Assembly (NCBI RefSeq): GCF_030704535.1
Contig: NC_081818.1
Location: forward strand, 26,141,001 to 26,205,000
Reading direction: 5' to 3'
From: Vitis vinifera
Taxonomy: Eukaryota > Streptophyta > Magnoliopsida > Vitales > Vitaceae
Length of the DNA: 64,000 nucleotides
Shown here: positions 1 to 10,828 of the stretch, one piece after another
Layout: each line of letters opens with the position of its first letter
How positions within the stretch are numbered: the stretch's first letter is position 1
Notes under the pieces: generated by a model
Database searches by the model: none
What the model saw: the letters and a program-made list of their open reading frames with translations, nothing else
Told to the model about the DNA's origin: nothing
Translations under genes and position numbers: made by a program

Positions 1-479
1 AAAATACTAAGGAAAAAAAATGTTAAGGAAAATGTTTTTCTCAAGTTTGGTTATACTATGAAAAAAGTCAACGAAAATCTAATATAATTAAAATTAGTTA
101 AAAACTTATACATTTTCAAACTATTTATTCTTTATATCAAAGAGTTAAAATAAGTTAAATGAATTTGAAATAACATATAAAAATAATTTATTGACTTTAA
201 ATCATTTTTTTTTTTTCACTTTTTTTTTCCTTCTATTTTTTTTTTATTTTCTTTTCTTTTTCTTATATTTTTCCTCAAATTTCCCCTGTATCAAACATAG
301 CAAAAATGTTTCTTATGTTCATATATAGATTTAACTTATAAAAAAAATATTTGTATTAATATTTTAGGTTATGAGGGAAAACATTATAATATATATAGAA
401 ATAAGTTTGTTAAAAGTGTATGTTGTAGAAAGGGATGTGAAGAAAGATAGGATACACCCAATTAAACAAAAATCATCTT
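1..479. other. AT-rich intergenic DNA
   Basis: I see no gene here. The stretch is A/T-rich with T-runs around 207-260. From about 361 it contains a degenerate repeat (a tract reading atattttaggttatgaggg) that recurs near 8140 and 10001. Confidence 0.6.
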
Positions 480-1084
480 TGTGGGAACCTTCTTCCACCA
501 GCTGCAGTTGCATAAACATTAATACTCTTGATCTTGGAGGCAACAGATCTTTGGTAAATTTCTGACATACATTAAAGAATGCCAACCTTACTGATTTCAC
601 GTTTCTGAACAAATTTGTTTAAAGGGAATGGTTTTGGAAGTTGGATTTGCATTTTGATGAGCTGGACATTGGTTCTAATAATCTGGGTGGCAGGGTGCCA
701 GAATCAATGAAGTTTCTTACTGGATCCACCGTTGATTTGAGTGAAAACAACTTTCAGGGGCCTTTGCCACTATGGTCATCCAATGTGATCAAACTGTATT
801 TGAATGACAATTTCTTTTCTGGCACAATTCCTCTGGGGTATGGTGAAAGAATGCCCAAGCTGACAGATCTGTATCTCTCCAGGAATGCTATAAATGGCAC
901 CATTCCCCTCTCCTTCCCCTTGCCATCTCAAACAATTATTTGTCTGGATCGGAGGATTTCCAGAGCTTTGGAATGGTTTACCTGACCTCTATGCCTTAGA
1001 CATGAACAACAATAATTTAGCTGGTGAGCTGCCAAGTGCTGTGGATTCTCTAACTAAATTAGAAACTTTCTCAACTGAAATTTA
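480..1084 (+). pseudogene. Scrambled LRR receptor-like protein fragment
   Basis: This is a broken piece of an EIX-type receptor-like protein gene. Bases 508-560 encode an LRR unit (INTLDLGGNR), and 573-615 still align in DNA with the next LRR of the intact gene at 5512-5550 although the frame is lost. From 626 the reading frame restarts with EWFWKLDLHFDELDIG and runs through four LRRs with high similarity to RLP-B (31729-34686). In intact genes the second block lies upstream of the first, so the order here is swapped. Near 925 part of one LRR is missing and the frame shifts. Similarity resumes as ELWNGLPDLYALDMNNNN and stops at 1084. There is no start codon, N-cap, island or membrane segment. 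It is a pseudogene relic, not a functional gene. Confidence 0.85.
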
Positions 1085-2127
1085 GAAATTTTACTACCAA
1101 AAATTAGGAACTTTTAGCTTTAAAGTTCAGGACATATTTGTGGCCTTTTTCAGAAACTGTTATCATATAAGTTTGCAATTTATATTTTTATTTTTATTTG
1201 TGTTATATCGGTTCGTGTATTGTAATTAATCAAAGAGCACAATGAATGTTGCATATTTAATTTGTATGAGTGAGATTGGAATTGTATAATTCTGATATTT
1301 GATTTTCTTTATATTTATATATATACCATAAATTAAATCAAATTATTGTTTTTTATTTTATTAATTTGTATATTCATATCAATAAAATCAAGAAAATCAT
1401 TTTGTCAATTAATTTTGTAAGCCAATGGAAATTAAATCAGATTTTGGACACATGTTAATTTATTTTTTATGATAATTTTTTTTTAATAAAAAAAAAGATC
1501 ACTTTATTTTATAGATTAATTTTGTAAATGAATTATATCACATTTATTATTATCATGTATATTAAAATTAATGAAATAAAAAAGGTCTTATAAACTTTGT
1601 AAGTGTGTACAATAAATCAAAATCCTCTTTATCATTGAGAATGTATAAATCACTATTTTATTATCATTATAATTGTTATTTTTTATTTATTTTATTACCC
1701 TATTTGTTTGTTTATTATTTATTGATTTGTTTCATAATGTTAATAAAAACCAAAATTTACCTCACTAATCAATTTTCCAATATTTTGTAATTTAGCCCAA
1801 ATTTTATTTTGTAACTTATATAAATAAAATTAAAAAAAATTAGAATTATTGTTTAATTAGATCTTATTTATACAAATAAAATTGTGCAATCCAAAGACAC
1901 TTCCACTTTCTTCTTAACAATGATGTTATTATACTGTATCCATAAATTAATTAATTACTGTTATACCTTCTTAATAAATAACCTGAAACCATTCTTGATT
2001 TATGGAATTTTCCTTTTTAAATAAATATTTTTATTTTTATTGTATTCTTTAAGAAATAATAAAATAAGTGACCGTTAAAAATCATAAATCATCAAAATAA
2101 ACTTTGCATTGAGTCGAAATTTGGTTA
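1085..2127. other. AT-rich intergenic DNA without recognisable genes
   Basis: This kilobase is strongly A/T-rich with many short TTTATTTT-type runs. I see no coding region, RNA gene or clear repeat boundary. The only open frame (about 60 codons near 1605-1790) is low-complexity and looks like chance. Confidence 0.6.
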
Positions 2128-2303
2128 TCAAATGGGGACGCATGCATGCGAAAAATGGGATCGACAATATGTTCCAAATATGCGTCCGGTTGTCTTCTAT
2201 TTTGTAGAAAACACCTATATTTGACCCCTGTTTCTAAAACCAGCAGCAAGACCAAAACCACCTACGACCCTGAGTATGTAAGTGGGAGGAAATCTTGAGA
2301 GTC
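2128..2303. repeat. 176-bp direct repeat, distal copy
   Basis: This segment is repeated at 3091-3266, exactly 963 bp downstream. Both copies are 176 bp and I count six mismatches, so about 97% identity, with no indel. It contains acgcatgcatgcg near its left end and ends at aggaaatctt plus a few bases. The repeat ends are not TG...CA, so they do not look like LTRs. Confidence 0.9.
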
Positions 2304-3090
2304 TATAAATTTGACTAAAACAATGAGTCATAGATATCCCACATCGACCATACCAACCATTTCAATGTTATGAGTGATGAGTAATAATGGGTTTGAACCT
2401 GACACCTCCCCCACAAGTGGGTTCACCGTTGGTGGGAGTTAAACTTTCAGACAGCTTTGAAAGTTAGGCACCGAGAGCTTTACAATTGTAAAGGGCTTCA
2501 CTTCACGCGGAAAGGTTGTGGAAGTCGTACAGGTCGTCGTTGCTTGATCCAGACCTTTCCAGAATCATAAGTCAATGGACTTTAGGAGATGTTTTCATTG
2601 GGTGAATCCTGAAAGATAAGTAGATTATTGACAGTTGGTAATGGAAAAAATCAAAGGCGTGAACTGGACTAGTACTGCTAATATTAAGGTCTATGGATTG
2701 TCACTTGACTCAGTTAACTAATTGATCTCCATCCAGATTTTATATTCACTTGGCATACAATATCTGACTTATGAACCAAACATCCAACCAGAGAAACCTG
2801 GAAGTCAAGCTTTTGCTTTATCCTCAACCAATACAAGTCTTTGATCTTCTAGAAGATCACTCTACTTAGAATGCAGCTGTTGAAATCAAAATCACAACAA
2901 TGAAGGTGATCGTGATTAAAATACGAAAAAAAAAACTTATTGAAATTGTCTGAAGCGTGTAATCGTTGTCCTTTTAAGACTAAATTTCTTCCCCAGGTGT
3001 AGTAAGGTCAATAACGATGATCTTTCTCTAAGAAACAATAGCCTACCATGTCTTATGATCCGTTTCAACCACGGACAATAATAAAACTAT
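2304..3090. other. Unique sequence between the 176-bp repeats
   Basis: These 787 bp lie between the two 176-bp direct repeats. There is no long open frame. A stretch resembling common plant repeat sequence (cccacatcgacc; gggtttgaacctgacacc at 2391-2408) is visible, which hints at an old transposon or retroelement remnant. No primer-binding site or terminal inverted repeat could be identified. Confidence 0.4.
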
Positions 3091-3266
3091 TCAAATAGGG
3101 ACGCATGCATGCGAAAAATGGGATTGACAATATGTTCCAAATATGCGTCCGGTTCTCTTCTATTTTGTAGAAAACACCTGTGTTTGACCCCTGTTTCTAA
3201 AACCAGCAGCAAGACCAAAACCACCTACGACCCTGAGTATGTAAGTGGGAGGAAATCTTTAGAGTC
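3091..3266. repeat. 176-bp direct repeat, copy proximal to the RLP gene
   Basis: Second copy of the repeat at 2128-2303, offset 963 bp. It ends about 157 bp before the start codon at 3424, so it lies in the presumed promoter or 5' leader of the downstream receptor-like protein gene. Confidence 0.9.
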
Positions 3267-3423
3267 AATATATGCCAAGTGCCTGTAAGCTGCAGGAGAA
3301 TTGATTTGCACAATGAGATATTAACTAGCCCGGAAAAAAGAATGCATGTCAGTTAATTACTTAAGCAATGAGATATTATCACTTCATCGTTGAAGGGAAA
3401 CACTGAGCAATTCGCAGACAAAC

Positions 3424-6390
3424 ATGGCTAATACCAGTGCCTCTGTTCAACTTCTTTTTCTTGTCATTTTGTCCTCGGGTTTTGTTTTCCATGTAACTCT
3501 TCAACCAGGCTCCTGCCAGGGTGATCACCATGGAGGCTGCATTGAAACTGAGAAGGTAGCTCTTCTCAAGTTCAAACAAGGCCTTACAGATCCTTCTCAT
3601 CGGCTCTCATCTTGGGTAGGGGAAGACTGCTGCAAATGGAGAGGCGTCGTCTGCAACAACAGGAGTGGACATGTCATCAAACTCAATCTGCGTAGTCTTG
3701 ATGATGATGGAACATCTGGCAAGTTGGGCGGTGAGATTAGTCTTTCTTTGCTTGATTTGAAATATTTGAATCACTTAGACCTCAGCATGAATAATTTTGA
3801 AGGGACTCGAATCCCAAAGTTCATTGGTTCACTGGAAAGGCTGAGATATCTCAATCTCTCCGGTGCCTCCTTCAGTGGACCAATTCCTCCACAACTTGGA
3901 AATCTTTCCAGGTTAATCTACCTTGACCTCAGGGAATACTTTGATTTCAACACATACCCTGATGAGTCAAGCCAGAATGATCTTCAATGGATATCGGGTC
4001 TTTCTTCTTTAAGACACCTTAATTTAGAAGGAATCAATCTAAGTAGAGCTTCTGCTTATTGGCTTCAAGCTGTTAGCAAGCTTCCTTCTCTTTCGGAGTT
4101 GCATCTATCTAGTTGTGGACTTTCCGTCCTCCCTCGTTCTCTCCCATCTTCCAATCTTTCATCCCTTTCAATACTTGTTCTCTCCAACAATGGATTCAAC
4201 TCCACAATACCCCACTGGTTATTCCGGATGAGAAATCTTGTGTATCTTGATCTCAGCTCCAACAATCTTCGAGGGTCAATTTTAGAAGCATTTGCAAACA
4301 GGACTTCTCTTGAAAGAATAAGACAGATGGGTAGTCTCTGCAACTTGAAAACACTGATCCTTTCTGAGAACAATTTCAATGGGGAAATAACTGAACTGAG
4401 TGACGTTTTTTCTGGGTGCAACAACAGTAGCTTAGAGAAGCTGGATCTGGGATTCAATGATCTGGGTGGTTTTCTTCCTAATTCACTAGGAAACATGTAC
4501 AACTTGCGGTCTCTTCTGCTCCGGGAGAATTTATTTCTAGGCTCAATTCCGGATTCAATAGGAAATTTGTCTAATTTGAAAGAGCTGTACCTCTCCAACA
4601 ATCAAATGAATGGGACCATTCCAGAAACTCTTGGGCAACTAACAGAGTTGGTTGCCATAGATGTCTCTGAGAATTCATGGGAAGGTGTCCTAACAGAAGC
4701 CCATTTGTCAAATCTCACAAACTTAAAGGACTTGTCCATCACTAAATATTCATTGTCTCCAGACCTAAAATTGGTTATCAATATCAGTTCTGACTGGATT
4801 CCTCCTTTTAAGCTCCAATACATCAAGTTGAGATCATGCCAAGTGGGTCCTAAGTTTCCAGTTTGGCTTAGAAATCAAAATGAGCTTAACACTCTAATAC
4901 TCAGGAATGCTCGAATTTCAGACACCATACCAGAGTGGTTTTGGAAGTTAGACTTGCAGTTGGTTGAACTGGACTTGGGCTATAATCAATTAAGTGGCAG
5001 AATTCCAAACTCATTAAAGTTTGCTCCCCAATCCACCGTTTATTTGAACTGGAACCATTTTAATGGTTCTCTGCCACTTTGGTCATATAACGTGAGTTCC
5101 CTATTTTTGAGTAATAATTCATTTTCTGGACCGATTCCTCGGGATATTGGGGAAAGAATGCCCATGCTGACGGAGTTAGATCTCTCTCATAACTCTCTAA
5201 ATGGCACCATTCCCTCGTCCATGGGTAAACTGAATGGTTTAATGACTCTGGATATCTCAAACAATCGTTTGTGTGGAGAAATTCCCGCATTTCCTAATCT
5301 AGTGTATTATGTAGACTTGTCAAACAACAACTTATCTGTTAAGCTGCCAAGTTCTCTGGGTTCTCTAACGTTTCTTATATTTTTAATGCTGAGCAACAAT
5401 CGTCTTTCCGGGGAACTTCCTTCTGCCTTGCGGAATTGCACAAACATCAATACTCTTGATCTAGGAGGCAACAGATTTTCAGGAAATATTCCAGAATGGA
5501 TTGGACAAACAATGCCAAGGCTATTGATTCTACGCCTGCGTTCAAATTTGTTTAATGGAAGCATTCCGTTGCAATTGTGCACTCTTTCTTCTCTTCATAT
5601 ATTGGATCTTGCACAAAATAATCTGTCAGGATATATTCCCTTTTGTGTGGGGAATTTGAGTGCTATGGCATCTGAAATTGACTCTGAGAGATATGAGGGA
5701 CAATTGATGGTGTTGACGAAAGGAAGGGAAGATCAATATAAAAGTATCCTCTATCTTGTGAATAGCATAGACCTATCGAACAATAGCCTATCTGGAGATG
5801 TGCCTGGAGGGCTAACAAATCTTTCAAGGTTGGGCACTTTGAACTTGTCTATGAACCATTTGACAGGAAAAATACCAGACAACATTGAGAGCTTACAACG
5901 GTTGGAAACTCTGGACCTCTCAAGAAACCAGCTTTCTGGTCCAATTCCACCAGGTATAGCTTCTTTGACTCTCTTGAATCACTTGAACCTGTCCTATAAC
6001 AACCTGTCAGGTAGAATTCCAACAGGCAACCAGCTGCAAACCCTGGATGATCCATCAATATACAGGGACAACCCTGCACTATGTGGGCGTCCAATAACAG
6101 CTAAGTGCCCTGGTGATGATGGAACCCCTAACCCTCCCAGTGGAGAAGGTGATGATGACGATGAAGATGGAGCTGATGTTGAAAAGAAGTGGTTCTACAT
6201 GAGCATGGGAACAGGATTTGTGGTGGGGTTTTGGGGAGTTTGTGGCACCTTAGTAGTAAAGGAGTCATGGAGACACGCCTATTTTAAGCTTGTCTATGAC
6301 ATCAAAGAGTGGCTGCTTCTGGTTATCCAACTGAATGTAGCCCGTCTCCAAAGGAAACTGAATTTGGGAAGAAGCCAGCATCGTACTTGA
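3424..6390 (+). CDS. LRR receptor-like protein, EIX/Ve class (988 aa, intact)
   Basis: Predicted plasma-membrane receptor with an extracellular LRR domain and no kinase, of the class that includes tomato EIX2 and Ve1. Seen in the single uninterrupted frame: a hydrophobic signal peptide (about residues 8-30); an N-terminal cap (about 39-90) with CIETEKVALLKFKQG and the paired-cysteine motif EDCCKWRGVVC; roughly 30 LRRs of the LxxLxLSxNxLxGxIP type; a non-LRR island (about 745-775, LTKGREDQYKS) before the last four LRRs; a Gly-Asp-rich acidic spacer (DDDDEDGADVE); a transmembrane helix with a GxxxG pattern (about 923-945); and a short basic tail. YFKL (953-956) fits the YxxPhi endocytosis signal known in EIX proteins. 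MAN at 3424 is the family's usual start. Intronless, as is common in this class. The ligand is unknown. Confidence 0.95.
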   Translation: MANTSASVQLLFLVILSSGFVFHVTLQPGSCQGDHHGGCIETEKVALLKFKQGLTDPSHRLSSWVGEDCCKWRGVVCNNRSGHVIKLNLRSLDDDGTSGKLGGEISLSLLDLKYLNHLDLSMNNFEGTRIPKFIGSLERLRYLNLSGASFSGPIPPQLGNLSRLIYLDLREYFDFNTYPDESSQNDLQWISGLSSLRHLNLEGINLSRASAYWLQAVSKLPSLSELHLSSCGLSVLPRSLPSSNLSSLSILVLSNNGFNSTIPHWLFRMRNLVYLDLSSNNLRGSILEAFANRTSLERIRQMGSLCNLKTLILSENNFNGEITELSDVFSGCNNSSLEKLDLGFNDLGGFLPNSLGNMYNLRSLLLRENLFLGSIPDSIGNLSNLKELYLSNNQMNGTIPETLGQLTELVAIDVSENSWEGVLTEAHLSNLTNLKDLSITKYSLSPDLKLVINISSDWIPPFKLQYIKLRSCQVGPKFPVWLRNQNELNTLILRNARISDTIPEWFWKLDLQLVELDLGYNQLSGRIPNSLKFAPQSTVYLNWNHFNGSLPLWSYNVSSLFLSNNSFSGPIPRDIGERMPMLTELDLSHNSLNGTIPSSMGKLNGLMTLDISNNRLCGEIPAFPNLVYYVDLSNNNLSVKLPSSLGSLTFLIFLMLSNNRLSGELPSALRNCTNINTLDLGGNRFSGNIPEWIGQTMPRLLILRLRSNLFNGSIPLQLCTLSSLHILDLAQNNLSGYIPFCVGNLSAMASEIDSERYEGQLMVLTKGREDQYKSILYLVNSIDLSNNSLSGDVPGGLTNLSRLGTLNLSMNHLTGKIPDNIESLQRLETLDLSRNQLSGPIPPGIASLTLLNHLNLSYNNLSGRIPTGNQLQTLDDPSIYRDNPALCGRPITAKCPGDDGTPNPPSGEGDDDDEDGADVEKKWFYMSMGTGFVVGFWGVCGTLVVKESWRHAYFKLVYDIKEWLLLVIQLNVARLQRKLNLGRSQHRT

Positions 6391-6413
6391 ACAAGCTTTT
6401 TACAAGTTCCTTG

Positions 6414-6419
6414 AATAAA
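6414..6419 (+). promoter_or_regulatory. Possible polyadenylation signal AATAAA
   Basis: AATAAA lies 24 bp after the stop codon of the RLP gene at 3424-6390. Plant poly(A) signals are loose, so this is only a candidate. Confidence 0.35.
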
Positions 6420-6773
6420 TGAATGCTCCTATGTAGTTTACACCCTTCTGAAATATGAAGTTCTAATTCCAAGTTTATCTAATCAGCTTCTGTCTTTTAT
6501 ATTCTTCTTCATATTTTTCCATCTTTTTTGTCACAAATTCACACAAACACATATACATATTTACTCACATCTCAAAGACTCGCCAAAAATAAATAAATGA
6601 GTTGATAATGTCCAATTTTCGGCATTGTTTTGTGTGTCCTATCATCTTTTCAACACAACTCTGAGGCAAGAAGATATGATGGAAAATTTACTAGAAAAAA
6701 AGAAGGTGCAAGTATAGATGGGCACAATTGTTCGATCTGATCACTCACAATCCTGAGCCATGATTTAGACTTT
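6420..6773. other. 3' flank of the RLP gene
   Basis: This is T-rich 3' flanking DNA that runs into the 276-bp tandem duplication. No coding sequence is seen. Confidence 0.5.
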
Positions 6774-7325
6774 TTTTTGTGGCTGAATCATCGTCCTACT
6801 CCAGTCTACGTCCTCAATTTTTCAAACAATTTGTTCAGGCCAATAAAAACTCATCATTGCTTCCAACACTGAATGAGTGGAAGCTTTTTTTGATAACGAT
6901 AAATAGAAATCCACAAGATTACGAAGCACAAAGTAGTATACAAAATACTGAACTCAATTTCTTTTGATTAAAATCACATCCAAATGAACTCAATCTGGTC
7001 TTCTACCATTTTTTTTGCCCCACACTCTTCTCCTCTATCACTAAGATAGTTTTTGTGGCTGAATCATCGTCCTACTCCAGTCTACGTCCTCAATTTTTCA
7101 AACAATTTGTTCAGGCCAATCAAAACTCATCATTGCTTCCAACACTGAATGAGTGGAAGCTTTTTTTGATAACGATAAATAGAAATCCACAAGATTACGA
7201 AGCACAAAGTAGTATACAAAATACTGAACTCAATTTCTTTTGATTAAAATCACATCCAAATGAACTCAATCTGGTCTTCTACCATTTTTTTTGCCCCACA
7301 CTCTTCTCCTCTATCACTAAGATAG
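6774..7325. repeat. 276-bp tandem duplication, two near-identical copies
   Basis: Two head-to-tail copies (about 6774-7049 and 7050-7325, period 276 bp) differ at a single base that I can find (aataaaaact near 6842 versus aatcaaaact near 7118). Each contains the same 62-codon open frame, but it has no recognisable domain and I do not regard it as a gene. The near-identity implies a very recent event or a collapse/expansion error in assembly. Confidence 0.9.
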
Positions 7326-7756
7326 TTGAGTGCAAGAGGGACACTGTCCACTACTGACTTGGGGTCAATGCTAAGGGCCACAGCCATAAGATAATTCTCT
7401 TTTAAATATTAATTATTCAAACTTATGGTCAACTTTTACATAACTTATCTACTGTTTTAGGGCCTAAAATTCCAATATGAATTAATGAAGGTACCACTAA
7501 GGTTTCTTTTCATTGTACGAGGAGAAATGAAGTCTAATAATTTGTAATGACATTCCATTTCCTGTCTAGATTATGAGTACCCTTATGGACTAAATTATAG
7601 GATATGGAAAAAACTAGGTCTTGCTGCAATTTACGTCTTTGACTTCAAAGGCTTAAAAAGTAGGTCCTATTGGCTTCCATTACAATAAGCACTTTGATGA
7701 TATTGTTATGGATGTGCTTGTAAAATTTTGATGCTTTTCTCTTTGTTTCCACAACT
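7326..7756. other. Intergenic DNA
   Basis: No gene or structured repeat is recognised here. It lies between the tandem duplication and an LRR relic. Confidence 0.5.
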
Positions 7757-8000
7757 CATCCACTGTTTATCCGAAATGGACCCATTTTAAGGGTATTCTT
7801 CAGCTTTTCCCATCTAATGTGAGTGCCCTATATTTTACTAATAGTTAGCTTTTTATAACAATTCCTCAGGACATGACCGGAGGGAAAGAATGCACATCCT
7901 AGTAGACTTAGATCTCTCTTATAAAACTCTGGAAATGACGTAAATTAAATTGTCTAATTACTATCTCTAACAATTATTTATCCAAAGGGAACTCCTTATT
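7757..8000 (+). pseudogene. Degenerate LRR relic of a receptor-like protein gene
   Basis: Base by base, this stretch aligns with positions about 5033-5290 of the intact RLP gene. It matches the segment encoding LPLWSYNVSSLFLSNN, then PIPRDIGERMPMLTELDL, then the DISNN repeat. The match includes cccatctaatgtgagtgccc, attcctcaggacatgaccgg and gacttagatctctcttat. It is interrupted by in-frame stops and small deletions, so it is an ancient, non-functional remnant. It shows that this spacer once held another RLP copy. Confidence 0.75.
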
Positions 8001-8430
8001 GAAGTCACAAATTCCTTATTGGTATATATTCCATTTTATAAAGACCATTTTATATATAAAATATTTGTTATATTGGATCATTGTAATAATAGGATCCTCT
8101 GTAGAGGAAGGAAAATCACTACAAATATCTCTTTAAATATTTTAGATTATGAGGAAAGAGGGTTATAAGATGGAGATCTGAATTTGTAATAACTATATAT
8201 GGTAAGTAGAGATGTGAGAAATAATTGAAGACATTCGATGCCTCGAGGGCTCAAAGTTCAAGATACAGATACAAGAAATAGGAAAATATGATATATTTCA
8301 AAGTTCAATAGTATCTATTTTTTTCCTAAAATATTTGCTATGATATAGTGCAATTATTATCTTCCATCCATGAATGTAAGAATGGTAATTGGCTAAACCA
8401 CATTAATTTTATGATTATTTTTAAATGTGT
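8001..8430. repeat. Diverged repeat related to 9877-10215
   Basis: This segment aligns in order with 9877-10215. The shared blocks are an acaaattcct motif, then atattttagattatgagg versus atattctaggttataagg, then atccatgaatgtaagaatgg versus atctatgaatgtaggtatg. The middle block also occurs at 361-455. It looks like an old duplication within the decayed RLP spacer. Confidence 0.5.
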
Positions 8431-9639
8431 GCATAAAAGCACACTTTTTCCTTTCAGTTATCTTAAGCTAAACCATTGAGTTATCTATAAGTCACAAACT
8501 TTTGACATTTTGTCAATAGTTTACAATTTTTGGACGAACATATTCTTTGTTTTTTAATAGTATAGATTTATTAATTTTTGTACTTAATTTTGTTGAAAAA
8601 GTGCAAAAATAAAACTAAAACGAAACAACAAAAGAGATGAGTGAAAAATGCATCACTTTTGATAAACATATTAAAATACCTTGAATTTTTAAGTTAGTAA
8701 TTTAACATACACGATATGACTTTGTTGTATTTCCTTAGTGGAGTCTTTGCCAAAAACAGTAAACATGAGTAGAAACATTGGAGCTTGCTTATCTATAAGG
8801 TGAATTTGAATTGCTAACTACTAAGATTCATGTCCACTCTTCCAATATAAGGTCGAGTGGGCATACTATAAATAATGGTGAAGTGGTGACAAGTAGTTGC
8901 AAAGTCCTCCAACAAATTGACCGATAAATGGTGCTCTAATTCTCAAAAACCCCAATTTAGATTTCCTAGTTTGCTTGTCCTTTTTGTTCTGTTTTTCCAA
9001 TGGGATCACATAAGTTTTGACTTTCCATCTAACCTAACTCAATAACAATGTAAGTGCAGGCGGTGAGTTTTGAGTAGAAGTGATGAGGGTCTATTACACC
9101 ATTTTCATAGAAACATCCCCATCATATTGTGTTGGAAAATGGTTGGTAGATTGTTAGAGCAATAATTAGGTTGATAATTTTGTTTCAAAAATCATCAATC
9201 CGGATATGCTTGATTTCCATTGAGACTTGACTTGTAGCCTCAAGAGGTGCTTGAAGGCTCAGGTAAGTATATTTGGAAAGCACTAAGGAAAGAATATATA
9301 GGTTTTGGAGAGTAAGTCCTTAGGGTAAAATTGTCATATAAATCCATGTATCTTATTCTCATACAGTGAATTAATAGATTTGAGGTCTTAGATCCCATGG
9401 GTTTTTATCTCCACAATTAGTGTAAAAGTTTTCCACATAAAAAAATCTTATGTGATTGTGTTTGTGTTGAATATTCATGTTATTTCATAAGATTAAGTTG
9501 ATCTAAAATGGGTTAAATTCATCTCTTAGATCTTAATTTGAGTTAAGTTTTACAACTCTTATATTGTAATCTTTAAAAATCACTCATTCCGCCCTCCCCT
9601 ATCCCCCCTTTGTGGGTGTTACCCTACTAGACATAAGGT
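8431..9639. other. Intergenic DNA without recognisable genes
   Basis: There is no open frame of coding character, RNA gene or bounded element in this 1.2 kb. Confidence 0.5.
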
Positions 9640-9876
9640 TTTTCATAAGTCGTCTAATTTGAAGTATGATTTTAACCATAAATTTATCTTATTACTTTTT
9701 ATTCTAAGAAATATTTCAAGTTAATATTTTACTAGCCATTTATTTAATAAAAAAAATGTTTCACATGAGGAAAAATTGAAACATAGGAAATGCAAGATGC
9801 TTCATTATCCTTGTATTGATGGGATAAATGATCAAGCAATCTGTCCACCAATGAGTACGTGATATTTATTGGGAAG
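9640..9876. repeat. Paralogous segment carrying the empty site of the MITE
   Basis: This segment matches the two flanks of the MITE at 10932-11540: 10829-10931 on one side and 11541-11705 on the other. Shared blocks include gtcgtctaatttgaagtatg (versus gtcatctaatttgaaatgtg) and gataaatgatcaagcaatct (versus gataaatgatcaagtgatct). At the insertion point it has a single TTTATTTAA (about 9740-9748) where the other copy has two with the MITE in between. Confidence 0.75.
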
Positions 9877-10215
9877 CGTTACAAATTCCTAATTAATATA
9901 GATTCTTTGTTATAAAGAATAAGAATATTTCTTATATTTATATGTCATTGTAATATTATATTTTCTTATAAAATAAGAAAAGTTATTAAGTTTACAAATA
10001 TTCTAGGTTATAAGGGAAAAAAGTTATAAAATAAAGATGAACTTATAAAGAATATATATATATAATGGATAGAGATATGAAGAAAAATGAGAGATACACA
10101 GTGGAACAAAAGAACTCATGATTAAAGGTATCTGATATAAGGAGTTGAGTGATTTTCTCTCATCTATGAATGTAGGTATGTTTCGTCAAACCATGTTAAA
10201 ATCTTATGACATCGT
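9877..10215. repeat. Diverged repeat related to 8001-8430
   Basis: Second copy of the degenerate segment described for 8001-8430. The tract at 10001-10100 also resembles 361-455. Confidence 0.5.
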
Positions 10216-10828
10216 AAATATTTATTTTATATATTATTAAAATTAAAATTTTAAAAATAAAAATAATAAATTCTACCCAAATGATTCAATTGATTCAATG
10301 AATAATGAATATTCATGTTCAATGTGTAATAAAATATTAAATATTAAAATTTTAATATTCAATTGGAACTTTGCAAATTACAACAATGCAACTCATTGTG
10401 GGAGACTGGAGAGTTGTCGATGGCGTCAATGTCCTCATCGACCGACGGTGTTAGCTCTAGCGATGCTACAGTTGGAGGTTGGAGAATGGAAGCTAGATGG
10501 AGAGCAACATCAGCAAGGGGTAGCGATGGCAAGGCAGGAGATTAAGGCTGCTGGGAGAATAAGGAGTTTTATACTGAACCAAAATCCAAATGCATCAAAC
10601 GACGTCGTTTTGATGAAGAAAAAAATTAGTTTTTGAACTGTTCGGTTCACTGATCTGACCGTCAATTCAAACAGTTAGAAGTTGATGTTATCCAGTTTTT
10701 AAAACCATACTTTTTCTTTCCCCTCTACTTTTTTTTCTTTATTTTCTTTCCCTTACATTTTTATTCACATTTTTCAAGAATCAAATATAAACTAAAACAT
10801 AATGGATGACAATTGAAAAGGACAATGT
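10216..10828. other. Intergenic DNA with a GC-richer island
   Basis: Bases about 10385-10600 are clearly richer in G+C than their surroundings. They end near the palindrome aaacgacgtcgtttt (10597-10611). Open frames of 60-112 codons cross the island, but they lack recognisable domains and start in AT-rich DNA. A transposon fragment is more likely than a gene. Confidence 0.4.

Noticed and set aside
2128-3266. The 176-bp direct repeats as LTRs of a small retrotransposon (TRIM)
   Set aside because: The repeats do not begin TG and end CA, I found no primer-binding site or polypurine tract, and no target duplication.
4065-4601. Long antisense open frame (178 codons) inside the plus-strand RLP gene
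   Set aside because: It is a shadow of the LRR code on the other strand. Similar antisense frames occur over every RLP copy, and none has a recognisable domain.
6779-7243. Two identical 62-codon frames (MAESSSYS...) as a duplicated small gene
   Set aside because: They are identical only because the DNA is duplicated. There is no family match known to me, no promoter or splice context, and no third copy.
10298-10636. 112-codon open frame in the GC-richer island as a gene
   Set aside because: It starts in AT-rich DNA, overlaps another frame in the same island, and shows no domain. Base composition alone explains it.
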